Made by a program: the position numbers and the translations under genes | Shown here: positions 10,502 through 21,065 of the stretch, in pieces | Layout: each line of letters begins with the position of its first letter | Numbering within the stretch: position 1 is the first letter of the stretch | Notes under the pieces: model-generated | Told to the model about the DNA's origin: nothing | What the model saw: the letters and a program-made list of their open reading frames with translations, nothing else | Databases searched by the model: none | Source of the DNA: Topomyia yanbarensis | Taxonomy: Eukaryota; Arthropoda; Insecta; Diptera; Culicidae | Length of the DNA stretch: 64,000 bases | Direction: 5' to 3' | Assembly (NCBI RefSeq): GCF_030247195.1 | Contig: NC_080672.1 | Location: 378,300,166 to 378,364,165, forward strand

Positions 10502-13477
10502 CTAGTTAGCCGTGCCCGCCGTCTGTTGCTCGGTTCGCCAGATTACCTGTAGCCTACTGGCAATCTGGATGGTAGCAGCCGAGACTGCGTTCCACTTCTC
10601 CACCGTTTGACACATCCGCTGGATAAGGGTATCCGGGGTTGTGTCCCAGCCACAGACGTCAAGCATTGCTCTTCTTTCGACGTCGAACCGATGACATACG
10701 AACAGTATGTGCTCGGCAGTTTCATCTACACCTGGGCAGTCCGGGCAGACTGGGACCTCCGCGTGTCCGAACCTGTGGAGGTACTGACGGAAACAGCCAT
10801 GGCCTGACAGGAATTGTGTCAGGTGGAAGTGAACTTCCCCATGGGGTCTTCCCACCCAGCTCGATATGCTAGGTATCAGCCGGTGGGTCCACCTACCTTT
10901 CGAGGAGTTGTCCCACTCACGCTGCCATCTGGCGACCGAGGTCACCCTGGTGCGCTCGCGGGCTCCCCTATTTCCACGTAGCTCAAAGCACTCCTCATCT
11001 TCCCGAATGACCAGCCCGACTGGCATCATGCTCGCTATCACGCAGGATGCATCGTGTGATACCGTGCGGTAGGCAGATATCACTCTGAGGCACATCACGC
11101 GGTAGGTGCTCTCCAGTTTCTGTAGGTAACTGGTTACCCTCAGTGCTCTTGACCATGACGGGCCGCCGTACCTGAGGATAGATACGGCAACGCCTGCCAG
11201 TAACCTACGTCTACTGGCGCACACCTTTGAGCTGTTGGACATCATTCTCGATAGTGCCGCAACAGCAGTCGACGCTCTCTTGCACGTATAGTCGACATGG
11301 CTGCCGAAGGTCAGCTTGTCGTCTATAATGACTCCGAGAGACTTCAGACTTCGCTGTGAAGTGATCGCGACTTCTCCCACATGGATAACTGCATGTTGTG
11401 CCGACTTGCGGTTGTTGACGATAACTACCTCCGTCTTATGATGAGCGAGCTCCAGGCCTCTCGCGCTCATCCATTCCTCCACCGTGCTAATCGCGTGTTC
11501 TGCGGTTAGTTCTACCTCAGGAATTGACTCCCCGTAGACCTCCAAGGTTACGTCGTCGGCAAAGCCGACGATCTTGACCCCAGGAGGGAACTTCAGTCTC
11601 AGAACCCCGTCATACATGAGGTTCCATAGCACCGGGCCTAGGATCGAGCCCTGCGGGACTCCGGCGGTAATCGGAACCCTTTTCTGACCGGCATCGGTCT
11701 CGTATAGCAGTACGCGGTTTTGGAAGTAACTTTCCAGGATCCGGTACAGACCCACCGGTAGGCTAAGCCGGTGTAACGAGAGCGCGATGGCATCCCAGCT
11801 TGCGCTGTTGAATGCATTCTTCACGTCAAGTGTCACTAACGCACAGTATCGAATACCTCGCCTTTTTCGTTGGATCGCTATCTCGGCAGTATTTATCACT
11901 GAGTTGAGAGCGTCCACTGTGGACTTACCCTTCCGAAAGCCAAACTGGTTGCTTGACAGACCGTCCGTACCTTCCGCGTACGGGGTGAGCCTGTTGAGGA
12001 TGATCCTCTCAAGCAGTTTGCCAGTCGTGTCTATCAGACAGATTGGTCTGTACGCCGATGGGTCGCCTGGCGGCTTCCCGGGCTTCGGCAACAGCACCAG
12101 TTTCTGCCTTTTCCATCTATCGGGGAAACGGCACTCGTCAAGGCATCTCTGCATAGCTAGCCTGAACATGTTCGGGTTCGCTATGATCGCTGCCTTGAGA
12201 GCGTTGTTCGGAACTCCATCCGGCCCTGGAGCTTTGTTCATTGCTAGGGATTTAGCCACTGCGAGTAGTTCTTCGTTCGTCACTGGAGCCACCATTTCGA
12301 CCGTGCCCGCACTGTCTCGTAGTGCAGGTGGCCAGGGGCTTGTGGCTCGAGACGGGAAGAGTACTTCGATAATCGTTGCCAACCGGTCCGGAGACCGTTC
12401 TGGGGGTGAGGAGCCCCCTTTGGTCTTGGCCATCACAATCCGGTAGGCGTCACCCCACGGATTCGCGTTGGCACTCTCACACAGGTTGTCGAAACACGCT
12501 CTCTTGCTGCTTTTTATAGCCTTGTTAAGGGCTAATTTCGCAGCTCGAAACACTTCACGGCGGTTCTCTCTTGCATCCTCGGTGCGAGCTCTTTGCATCC
12601 TACGTCTAGCTCTGAGGCAGGCTGACCGTAGAGCTGCAATCTCGGCACTCCACCAGTATACCGGGCATCTGCCGTTTCTTGGCAGTGTTTTTCTCGGCAT
12701 AGTGGCGTCGCACGCGCGTGATAGAACAGCTACCAGCGCATCCCCGCTTAGACTGTCGGTGTTGGCCTCCAGTCCCAGGGCCGCGGTGAAAGCTTCGCTG
12801 TCGAAGTGATTGGACTTCCACCCGCTTACCTGACAGGGATCTCCCGCCCTCGGATGCTGCACACCATAGTTGATCTTAAAGCGGATTGCTAAATGATCAC
12901 TATGGGTGTAGCCTTCGTCTACCCTCCATTCCATGCCTGGAGCCAGACTCGGGCTGGCAAAGGTCAAATCAATCCACGCCTCCACTCCGTTTCTACGGAA
13001 TGTACTAGCGGAGCCATCATTAGCTAGCACAGTATCGAGTTTCGCAAACGCTTCCATTAGCGCTTGACCCCTGCTATTTGTACAGCGGCTGCCCCACTCC
13101 ACTGCCCAAGCGTTGAAGTCTCCCGCTATTACTACCGGTTTCCGGCCCACGAGGTCCGACGAGAGCCTGTCGATCATCTGGTAGAACTGTTCTATTGGCC
13201 ACCTTGGTGGGGCGTAGCAGCTGCAATAGAACACACCATTGATCTTGGCAATCGCCACACCCTCGGCGGAGGGGTGTATTACCTCTTGAACCGGGAACCT
13301 TCCCGTTGTACAGATTGCCACCATTCCAGACCCGTCCGACACCCAATTGCCGTTGCCGGCAGGGATGCTGTACGGGTCTGATAAGAGGGCGACATCTGTC
13401 CTCGACTCCGAGACCGACTGCCACAGCAGCTGTTGGGCTGCTGCACAATGGTTAAGATTTAGCTGTGTGACTCTCAC
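10502..13477 (-). CDS. ORF2 protein: endonuclease/reverse transcriptase
   Basis: A 991-residue open frame for the enzyme that nicks target DNA and copies LINE RNA there. Endonuclease domain, residues 1-200: QLNLNH, VVIAGDFNAW (115-124) and HSDHLAI (192-198). Reverse transcriptase, about 400-700: APGPDGVPN, GFRKGKST, TLDVKNAFNSASW, GVPQGSILGP (606-615) and the catalytic FADD (639-642). C-terminal CCHC-type finger: CPDC then HILFVC. It overlaps ORF1 by four bases. The overlap reads GTGA, so the first codon is GTG, not ATG; a TAA lies four codons upstream in this frame and the next in-frame ATG is codon 52, inside the endonuclease. Translation therefore needs a GTG start or coupling, or the original ATGA has mutated. 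Confidence 0.95.
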   Translation of the reverse strand: MRVTQLNLNHCAAAQQLLWQSVSESRTDVALLSDPYSIPAGNGNWVSDGSGMVAICTTGRFPVQEVIHPSAEGVAIAKINGVFYCSCYAPPRWPIEQFYQMIDRLSSDLVGRKPVVIAGDFNAWAVEWGSRCTNSRGQALMEAFAKLDTVLANDGSASTFRRNGVEAWIDLTFASPSLAPGMEWRVDEGYTHSDHLAIRFKINYGVQHPRAGDPCQVSGWKSNHFDSEAFTAALGLEANTDSLSGDALVAVLSRACDATMPRKTLPRNGRCPVYWWSAEIAALRSACLRARRRMQRARTEDARENRREVFRAAKLALNKAIKSSKRACFDNLCESANANPWGDAYRIVMAKTKGGSSPPERSPDRLATIIEVLFPSRATSPWPPALRDSAGTVEMVAPVTNEELLAVAKSLAMNKAPGPDGVPNNALKAAIIANPNMFRLAMQRCLDECRFPDRWKRQKLVLLPKPGKPPGDPSAYRPICLIDTTGKLLERIILNRLTPYAEGTDGLSSNQFGFRKGKSTVDALNSVINTAEIAIQRKRRGIRYCALVTLDVKNAFNSASWDAIALSLHRLSLPVGLYRILESYFQNRVLLYETDAGQKRVPITAGVPQGSILGPVLWNLMYDGVLRLKFPPGVKIVGFADDVTLEVYGESIPEVELTAEHAISTVEEWMSARGLELAHHKTEVVIVNNRKSAQHAVIHVGEVAITSQRSLKSLGVIIDDKLTFGSHVDYTCKRASTAVAALSRMMSNSSKVCASRRRLLAGVAVSILRYGGPSWSRALRVTSYLQKLESTYRVMCLRVISAYRTVSHDASCVIASMMPVGLVIREDEECFELRGNRGARERTRVTSVARWQREWDNSSKGRWTHRLIPSISSWVGRPHGEVHFHLTQFLSGHGCFRQYLHRFGHAEVPVCPDCPGVDETAEHILFVCHRFDVERRAMLDVCGWDTTPDTLIQRMCQTVEKWNAVSAATIQIASRLQVIWRTEQQTAGTAN

Positions 13478-14949
13478 GGCTTCTTCTTATTTAACTCGCC
13501 GAAGGGACACGAAGGTCCGCCCATAGCATGTTTATGGGCTTGCTTCTTGCTGGTGCAGATAAGGCACTTATATGCCTTAGTGCACCCCCGCTCTTTATGC
13601 CCCTCCTCGCCGCATCGACGACATAGCTTGCTCCTGTCTAGGCCTTTACATTCGTAAGCTTTATGGCCGGATTCTAGGCACCGATAGCACCTGTCCACTG
13701 AAGGCGGCTGGGGTATACTAATAGGGCATACCGACCAGCCGATCTTCAGCTTCCCTTTCTCGGTTACCTTTTTGGCATCCGCATTCAGTAGCCTGAGGTA
13801 GGCTACTTGGGTGCCAGAGGGTCCGTCCCTCAATCGCACAGAGGCCCGCTCGATTGTGACGCCGCATTGCTCCTTGACGGCTGCGACGACGTCTTCTGCG
13901 GTCGTGAACTCGTCCAAGTGCTTGCACTGGAGAGTTGATTCCGCACCTAGCGACCTGATTTGGGCGCCCTCGCCAAGGACCTCTTGAGCCAAGGCCTTAT
14001 ATATTGCACTTGATTGTGCGCCTCGCTTCAGCACCAGGAGCATCTCTCCCGTGTTGGTGCGTCTTACGCTACGCACATCCTGCCCAAGGGCCGAGAGGCT
14101 TTCGGCCGCCTTCATCGATTTAAGGACATCGGCGTATTTGTCCTTGTCGGTTTTTAACCACAAGGCTTCGCCTCTGTCCTTGGCCTTCCTCGCAGGCCGC
14201 GGTACCTCCGGTTTCGGTGCCGGCTTCTTCTTGGTAACCAGCGTCCAGGGGTTTGAGCCCCCCTGCCCCGGTCGTGTCGGGTTGCTGGTACCATCGCTCT
14301 CCACAGCGAGGTCACTCTCGCCCTCGCTTACCTCACCCAGGCGGCGTTTGGCCTTGACGGTTGCACGCCGAGTGGTGTCGGTTTTGGCACCCTCTCCTGG
14401 CGACTTCCTAGGGCGCTTCGCATTCGATGCCGTCTTGCGATTGCCCTTTCCCTTTCCCTTCGAGGGGAACTCGGTCGCCGCTCCGATCGACGTGGCTGCT
14501 CCATAGAAGGTAAAGGCCACTGTCTGTGAACCTCTATTAACCTTCTCTCTTTCCTCCCTATTGGAGGCCACTGTCTGGGTTTCTCTGTCGGGCCTCTCCC
14601 GACATTCCACCCTCTCAACATATGCCTGCTGTTCCTGTCTTGCGACACGAACAGCTTTCCGGAGCTCCAGAAGGCTCAACTTCAACTCCTTGGCTATGTT
14701 CTGCTTTGCGCTAGCGAAGTCGATTATAGCATCGAGTTGCTTCGCTACTTTGCGCATCGCAGCTATTGGCCCCTCCGATGCATTGGTAGGGGTATTGCCT
14801 ACCGCTGCTGGGGGGTCACTGGTGCTTTCGAGTACAGCACTCATCGTTCCACTACTCTCCCCACGGGGGGGAGACCTCGCCAAACCACCTCTTGCGAAGG
14901 GGTTTGGCACCTCCGTCTGTTTATTTTTATTATTTTTATTTTGCTCCAT
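13474..14949 (-). CDS. ORF1 protein: gag-like RNA-binding protein
   Basis: A 491-residue frame, taking the ATG at 14949 (MEQNKNNKNK) as start; the frame stays open upstream only through a GTG at 14961. The N-terminal half is basic and low complexity (KGKGKGNRKT and nearby). The C-terminal part has three zinc knuckles in order: CYRCLESGHKAYEC, CRRCGEEGHKERGC and CLICTSKKQAHKHAMGGPSC. This three-knuckle arrangement is typical of R1-clade ORF1 proteins, which bind element RNA to form the retrotransposition particle. It ends KKKP-stop within the four-base overlap with ORF2. No frameshift or stop. Confidence 0.93.
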   Translation of the reverse strand: MEQNKNNKNKQTEVPNPFARGGLARSPPRGESSGTMSAVLESTSDPPAAVGNTPTNASEGPIAAMRKVAKQLDAIIDFASAKQNIAKELKLSLLELRKAVRVARQEQQAYVERVECRERPDRETQTVASNREEREKVNRGSQTVAFTFYGAATSIGAATEFPSKGKGKGNRKTASNAKRPRKSPGEGAKTDTTRRATVKAKRRLGEVSEGESDLAVESDGTSNPTRPGQGGSNPWTLVTKKKPAPKPEVPRPARKAKDRGEALWLKTDKDKYADVLKSMKAAESLSALGQDVRSVRRTNTGEMLLVLKRGAQSSAIYKALAQEVLGEGAQIRSLGAESTLQCKHLDEFTTAEDVVAAVKEQCGVTIERASVRLRDGPSGTQVAYLRLLNADAKKVTEKGKLKIGWSVCPISIPQPPSVDRCYRCLESGHKAYECKGLDRSKLCRRCGEEGHKERGCTKAYKCLICTSKKQAHKHAMGGPSCPFGELNKKKP

Positions 14950-15305
14950 GAAAATTCCCACGAGTAGCGCGAGAAATATATGTCCGCCACGCCAGAGCTC
15001 CGCATTAGCGTGGTAAGGGACGCTTACTGTGGGGGTTGCCCAGGTACCCCACAGGCTCCGTTAACGATCGAGCATCTTTTTCACCCCCTCGATCACTCAT
15101 CCCTCGGCACGGGTCGCTTCACGCCTTGGAATTGGGGTTATGCCCTACCTTGCTTTACGTGGTGATCTCGGCCCGGATCATCACAACCATCCTCCTTTAC
15201 CAGGGCTTTGGACCTGTAGCTCTGGATCTCAATAGTTCCATGTACGTATGTTATTACAGACATGCTACTATTGGGATCCGTCATTCGCTAGCGGAGTTAA
15301 GTTAG

Positions 15306-17313
15306 CGGCCGAAAGTGTATAGGTAGTCATTAGTCGTGACTTCTACTTGATTGAAGAGTATGCGAAAAGTATACACATAGCCGATTCGCTACCGATTCGC
15401 ATAGCTTATACCGCGCTACCGTATAGAACACTGCTGCAGTACGGAGAAGAATGAGCGGCGAGAGAAAGCGGAAGACAAAAGGCTCCAACCGGGATCACTT
15501 CGTGGAATGTGGTTGATCTAACAAGAAGGATCGTGACAGCTTGTGACGCAACAATTCTGCGAAAATTTGAGCCACGCAATCGACCAGTATTGGTGGAACG
15601 AGATGCTTAGTACGCTACTCGCTGTTTTTCTCAGAGCCACCAGGCAGGCTTAAGGAGCAATATCGGAGCCAGATAGCGTTTCAGAAAGATAGGGCCGCTT
15701 TAAAAGGGAGATCAAGCTTAGTAAGTAGAAGTAGATACCCTAGGGCGATGCGTACCGAGGCGTGATGGCTAAAATGAAGGATCTGTCGACGCCAAGGGTT
15801 TCGTTAAACGCTTCCTCCTGAAGCACGATCCAAGTACCAGGCCCCCGACACCGTACGGCGAAGAAGAAGGAGCAAACATGGGCGATCGATAAGTGACTAA
15901 CGATGTACTTGCAGAAGCATCGAAGTGATGCAAACCAAAGAAAGCCCACAGTCCTGATGGAATACCAAACGTGGTGCTGAAAGCTACGATCCAGACATGT
16001 TCAGGATGGTGCTGCCGCAGCTGAAGGCAACTTCATCGATATGTGGAAGGTACAGAAGCTGGTGTTGTTGCCAGCCAGTGAAGCTACCGGTCGATCTGGT
16101 CTCGTGTAGGCCTATTTGTTTGTGGGATATACTCGGAAAACTTCTGGAAAGAATCGTTCTTAACAGGCTGACGAAGTACACTGAGGGCGACCGCGAACTG
16201 CTCAAGATGCAGTTCGGATTTCGCAAAAGAGCATCACAGTGTATGCAATTCAAACAGTGCTCGAGGGTGCGGAGAAGGCAACTAAATGGAAGCGAAGAGG
16301 AGATCGATGCTGTGCTGTGATCACGAAAGGTGTGAAAAATGCATTTAACTGCGCCAGCTGGAGAGCCATCGCCGCAGCGCTACACAGAATGAGGATCCCC
16401 GACTATCTACGCCGGATTCTTAAGAGCTACTCCAAGAACAGAGTGCTGCTGTACGAGACGAACGAAGGGCAGAAGTTAATGCTAGTGACATCGGCTGTTC
16501 CTCAGAGCTCCATTCTCGGTTCAACTCTTTGGAACGGGATGTACAATAGGGTCCTAACACTGCGGCTGCCCAGGAAAGCGAAAATCGTTCGTTTCGCGGT
16601 CGACGTGTCACTAGCGGTGATGGGTGAGAAACTTGAAGAAGTGGAGGTGTCTTTGGCGGAGACAATGGACGCGATTGAGAACTGAATGAACGGAGTCAAG
16701 CTGCAGATAAATCATCACAAGACGGAGGTGTTGTCGGTCAGCAACTGCAAAGGGGTTCAACGGATGCAGATCAACGTCGGAGGGCACGTGATTGCTTCGA
16801 AGCGTGCAGTGAAGCAATTGGGAGAGATAAATTACGACCGGTTGAGCTTCAACAACCACGTCAAATGCGTCTGCGAAAAGTCAGCGAAGACAATGAACGC
16901 AATAGCGAGAGTTATGTCAAACGTCGGTGGTCCGAGAAGCAGCACGAGACGTCGGCTATCTACTGTTTCGTAATCGATACTCCGATATGGGGTTCCTGTC
17001 TGGAGTGCTGCGCTGAAAACCAAGCGACACCGCGAAAAGCTGAACAGAAATTCGTTTCCGGATGATAGCCGTACGAGTCGCGAGCGGGTGCAGAATAAAA
17101 TCGTACGAGACAGCATGCGTTGTTGCCGGGATGATCCCCATCTGCATCACCCTGGGGGAGGATATCGAGTGCAACATTCGGAGAAGCACCAGAAACGTGA
17201 AGCAGATGGTGAGAATCGATTCGATGTCGAGGTGGTGGCAGGAATGGGACAATACGGAAAAGGAAAGCTTCCAAACCTGCCGAAGTGAGTCAATAGAAAG
17301 CACTGTGCGATAG
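15306..17313 (+). pseudogene. Second R1-like LINE, rest of ORF2
   Basis: Continuation of the ORF2 interrupted at 9580. It opens with VVISRDF (the GDF block with one change), then RT blocks in several frames: RPICLWDILGKLLERIVLNR, MQFGFRKRASQ, GVKNAFNCASW, TSAVPQSSILGSTLWNGMYN, KIVRFAVDVSLAV (where the intact copy has FADD), INHHKTEVLSVSNCKG and VAGMIPICITLGEDIECN. The catalytic Asp pair is now V-D, and at least six frameshifts or stops are visible. The longest intact piece is about 150 codons (16239-16685). Confidence 0.9.
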
Positions 17314-17490
17314 AGCACCGGGTATGAGTCGTCGAAGCGCCAGATAACCGGACGCCACGATCCACCCGGAATCGCCGAACCGACCACGGCACACTACCGG
17401 TTGGCCCGATAGAAATATAGCAAAAACAAAAGAAGAATCGGTATCGGGAGAACTTCTTTTGGCGGGGAACTCTTCGTCGGCGTAAGATGG
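17314..17490 (+). repeat. LINE 3' repeat block
   Basis: Contains the same motifs (GAATCGCCGAACCGACCACG; GAACTCTTCGTCGGCGTAAG) as the blocks after the other R1-like remnants and closes the second LINE. It is followed directly by the CCCGA-rich minisatellite. Confidence 0.65.
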
Positions 17491-17499
17491 TCGGGTTTC

Positions 17500-17725
17500 A
17501 ATTTTTTTTTAACTCGAACCAGACTCGAATCCAAAAACTTGAGAATTGAAAAACCCGAGCCCGACCAATTTAAAATTGAAGAGCTCGAACCCGAGAATGG
17601 AAATTTTGTAAAACACGAGCCCGACCCGAATCCGAGAATTTCAAAATTTAAAAACCCGAACGCGACCCGAGCCAGAAAATTTATATTTTGAGAAACCCGA
17701 TCTGAACCGGACTTGTTAATATGGA
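17500..17725. repeat. Degenerate CCCGA-rich minisatellite
   Basis: Five or six imperfect copies of a unit of roughly 35-40 bp, with a GC core (AACCCGAGCCCGACC and variants) alternating with an AT part (AATTTAAAATTG and variants). A minus-strand frame at 17394-17903 is the repeat read through and not a gene. A second short tract is at 18270-18395. Confidence 0.8.
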
Positions 17726-18269
17726 GAATCAGCCAAACAAAGACCCAAAGATTTTTAATTTTAGGCGTCCGAGCTGGATCAAAGGCTCGTCTAAGAATTA
17801 TAGAATCACTCGAACCTGAAGGTGAAACATAATCCATAGTACTTTTACAGCAAACGGCAAGTAGCCTAGAACAAAGTTCCAATAGTCTACCGATTGCCAG
17901 CACCTAGTTTAACCTGCCTAGCTGCATTTTTGTTTACTGGGAAGGGAAGCGCCCAGTGATATCTGCCTATGGCAAAATGAATTACTTGCGTGAAGAATTC
18001 GCATTTAGGTTTACAAATATTGAACGTCGAATTTTTAAATGTTCTGAGAAACTTATAAATCGTTGTTATCTTAACCGGAAAGTAGGATGAATCGGCGGCT
18101 AACGCATGAGGAAACAAAAGGCGTAACGATGACAGATTCAAACAAACATGTATAAAAAATACAATATTTGAGCATCAGAAAATATGACGAATTCTAGTGA
18201 TTCAATGGTGGTAAAATTTAGTATGGTTATATGTGTCATCCATTCGAATCACAATGGAACCACGGACGT
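17726..18269. other. No gene recognised
   Basis: AT-rich sequence between two tracts of the same minisatellite. Open frames are short and show no family resemblance. Confidence 0.45.
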
Positions 18270-18395
18270 TTAAAATTTCAAGAACCCGGACCTAACCCGA
18301 AAAATTCAAAAAAAAAACCCGGAACGTTACCCGAACCGGAGAAGTTTTAATTTACAGAACCGCATCCGGGTTTCGGGTCTAAAAACTCGAACCCG
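18270..18395. repeat. Second tract of CCCGA minisatellite
   Basis: Three copies of the same unit as at 17500-17725 (AACCCGGACCTAACCCG; CCCGGAACGTTACCCGAACC; CGGGTTTCGGGTC). It is followed at about 18410-18560 by a GC-rich piece resembling the LINE 3' repeat blocks. Confidence 0.7.
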
Positions 18396-18748
18396 TCTAT
18401 TTCTACTAGACAGAGTAGACCGCAACGAGGCACCACGAGTCGTGGGTTGTCGGTCACCAGCGCGCCGGACAGTACTGTGTCGAGGAGTATTTCTGTAACC
18501 CTACTGAAAGAACTATCTACTAAGTAGTTGGATTGGAGAGTCTACTGTATACATACACATATTTTTTCCTGCTCAGGGTGTTTTTGATCATTTTTTCTGC
18601 ACTCAAAAAACCTAACGTTAGGTAATTTTAATCTGCTGTCCTTATTTCACTACCGGAAAACAAGACGAAATAAGCAATTTAATTTATTTATTATTCTAAA
18701 TAATTCCACACTACCTATAGACTACCTTACACAGTCTTTGTCTAGCCA

Positions 18749-19215
18749 CTACTTACTAAAATCACGTCCAATAGCTCCATAGTATCGTAGCTCCTGCGGC
18801 GAATGGCCATTGCCGATTAGAGCAATCAAATTCTCACCCCGGTAACCGAATTGCCGCTGATAGGCCGCTCGCAATTGAAGTCCCCGCTTGGGATCGACCG
18901 GGATATTGTAGATATTCCGTTGAATAGGATGTCCCAGATATACGGTACGAAAGTACCGATAGATAGCCTTCACTCGCTGGGCTAGAGACGGTTCTGGGTA
19001 GATTGGACGCACGCCGTGCGGAGTTAACCGTCCCGGGTACTTGAAGTACTGAAAATTTTTGAGATCCAAGCTGTAGAAATTTGGTGGGTTTATAAAATTT
19101 CCTTCCGCAACCGTTGTCCATAGTACAACCGAAACGAGGATCTGAAAGGTTGATACTGCTGTATTGCAAATATAATTCCCATTTCATCAACACTCACTTT
19201 CAACACTAATCTCAT
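18749..19215 (-). CDS. Small secreted Tyr-rich protein, unknown function
   Basis: A two-exon gene. Exon 1, 19215-19198, encodes MRLVLK; the donor is GTGAGT and the 56-nt intron ends TTTCAG at 19142. Exon 2 runs from 19141 to the stop at 18749. The product is 136 residues. The first 20 (MRLVLKILVSVVLWTTVAEG) are a signal peptide: basic start, hydrophobic core, small residues before a likely cut. The mature part is rich in Tyr, Arg and Pro without Cys (NFQYFKYPG, IYRYFRTVYLGHPIQRNIYN, LRYYGAIGRDFSK). The exon-2 frame also opens alone at 19069; the intron model is preferred because it supplies the signal peptide and good splice sites. TTTATT at about 18683 gives an AATAAA some 60 nt past the stop. 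I do not recognise the family; it resembles the gene at 45981-46250 in layout and in the NFQYF motif. Confidence 0.8.
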
Positions 19216-20689
19216 TTTCACTCACTCACGCGATGCCAGAACTATTCAAAAAGATTAACGATTCGCGTTCTCTGCACTCGCCACTATTCATCGCCGACGA
19301 CACTAATCAAATGAAATCACGTTGCCATGCGGTTCAAACATTCAATTGATACATTTTGCCACAGTACCTACCGAATGCAGCGAGGCGTATTTAGTAATTG
19401 CGCCAAATTCGTCCGCACATGCACGAAACTGACGAAAACAAGTTGCACTACCGGAATACTCATTAGTTAGCGCACTGCCTCCCACCTCATTGATATTCCG
19501 CGCTAATAATATCATTCCTCCCACGCAAGTTCTTACGCATGGTCTGTAATCGCTATCGACCCGCAGCAGGTATTAAGCCCTCGATTCGTGACCAGCTGCT
19601 CGTCTGCCTCCTCCCTTCAGGGCATACGGCATGTGTTACGGCTATTGGCAATTGCGATAGTGGATCACGTTCCTGCTTTTGGTGACATATTGTCAATTCC
19701 GAGATAACCTTAGTTGTTGGTCAAATGCGAACGAAACAAAAACGAACATCGAAACGTTTTTTTTTTTTTCATTTGTACTGATGCACCTTGAATCGGCGCG
19801 TTTTGGTGGCGCGTATGACCGAACAATCAAGATGTGGAGTTTGGAAAAGAATCGCAATATAATTACATAAGCCGATTGGCAGTTTGAAGACTATGCAAAA
19901 ACCTTAAATTGATCCGGTCGGATTCAATGTCATGTGGTGGTTTCTTTGTTAGCCGGTATTTATACTCATTCGTATAGGCGCTCCCTATTGTTTCTCTATT
20001 TTCTCAAAGTAAAACATAATATTTAGCTTGTTTTTAGTCATTAACTGTATATTTAATTGATTTACATCAAATTGCCAAAGCAGAAGAATTTAAATATGAG
20101 AAATTTTGATACTGGTGCCAGTATCCATAGACAATATAATAATATGCTCACTAGACCGGTACAAATCTTGACTTTTTTGGAATGATAATTAGCTGCTCAA
20201 ACCTTATGCCAAATATGCGATTATTCCAAAAGTTTTAGTTCGGCCATAGTACAGGATGCGTGCTAAGGGTGCGTAACGAATTTATGGGATTTAGTTTTAG
20301 AAAAATTACATCAATTTGAAATGAATGTTTTATTTTTTGGAGTAATTGAATTGTAAATATTTCATTCAAAAAAGTAGGGTGTTACTCATTTTTGCCATGT
20401 TTCTATTATCACCCTACCCATTTGAAGCCGTTGGTTAGAGCAGTGTCTGCCATCTTTGTTTAACGCATTGAGTCAAATGGTAGCGCAACAATAGGGGCAC
20501 TCGAATCGAGTTTTCGTTGCGCTCAAGCACGAGAATTTCACTGTTTTCAGCGCATTTGTGTTATTATTATATTGGTTCTTAACAACGAAGCAAAGCGAAT
20601 TAGTGAGGCACCCTGCTTAGTATGGTGAAAATAGGCTCGTTACCCTATCTCCTGACGTTTCGATAACTTTCGATAGGCTTTTACCGGAG
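19216..20689. other. No gene recognised; includes promoter side of the secreted gene
   Basis: The first about 120 bp must hold the promoter and 5' UTR of the gene ending at 19215; no clear TATA box is seen. The rest is AT-rich without supported coding sequence. A small frame at 19679-19870 shows no family resemblance. Confidence 0.4.
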
Positions 20690-21065
20690 CATCAACCAAC
20701 GATATAACCTCTTCCACTGTACAATGAGGAGCATTATTATGAAGAAGGAGCCTGAATAACCAACGAAGAGCTGATAGATATGTCGAAAGTCATGAGTGTG
20801 AAGAAGACCCCAGGAGCAGACGGAATCTTAAATCGGGCTTTGAAAACATAAATACACGAGAACCCGAATATATTCATGGTATAAGTTGAAGAAATGCATC
20901 AAATAAAGCAGCTTCTCTGATAACTGGAAGTAACAGAACCTGGTGTTGCTACCGAAGGTGGAAAAACCTTCTGGAGATCCTTCAGCGTTTAGGCCAATAT
21001 GTCTTTTGAATTCGGTCGGAAAACTGTTAAAAGGAGTAATCTTGCGAAATCTTCCAAAATGAGAT
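20690..21065 (+). pseudogene. R1-like LINE RT fragment
   Basis: Broken frames read ITNEELIDMSKVMSVKKTPGADG, then NRALKT and IHENPNIF, which match the intact ORF2 block from VTNEELLAVAKSLAMNKAPG to IIANPNMF. Later pieces (LEVTEPGVATEGGK; SFSVANMSFEFGRKTVKRS in other frames) correspond to the KQKLVLLPKPGK and AYRPICL blocks. Truncated at both ends. Confidence 0.8.

Larger units (their letters stand above)
9581..15305 (-). mobile_element. Near-complete R1-clade non-LTR retrotransposon
   Basis: A 5725-bp element reading on the minus strand. Its 3' end is the 22-base poly-T at 9581-9602 (poly-A on the element strand); its 5' end is at 15305. It is bounded by the 12-bp direct repeat CGGCCGAAAGTG at 9569-9580 and 15306-15317, the target duplication. 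Order on the element strand: 5' UTR of about 356 bp, ORF1 (gag-like), ORF2 (endonuclease plus reverse transcriptase), and a 3' UTR of about 920 bp with short repeats. R1 elements proper sit in 28S rDNA; this copy sits in another LINE's ORF2. Both frames are uninterrupted, so it is much younger than its surroundings. Confidence 0.96.

Noticed and set aside
11787..12446. 219-codon open frame on the + strand
   Set aside because: It is antisense to the conserved reverse transcriptase of ORF2 and has no family resemblance; high GC of the LINE leaves long antisense frames.
14051..15016. 151-codon frames on the + strand
   Set aside because: Antisense to ORF1 of the same LINE; low complexity only.
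17394..17903. 169-codon minus-strand frame
   Set aside because: It is the CCCGA minisatellite read through; repeats of Gly/Ser-rich segments follow the DNA unit.
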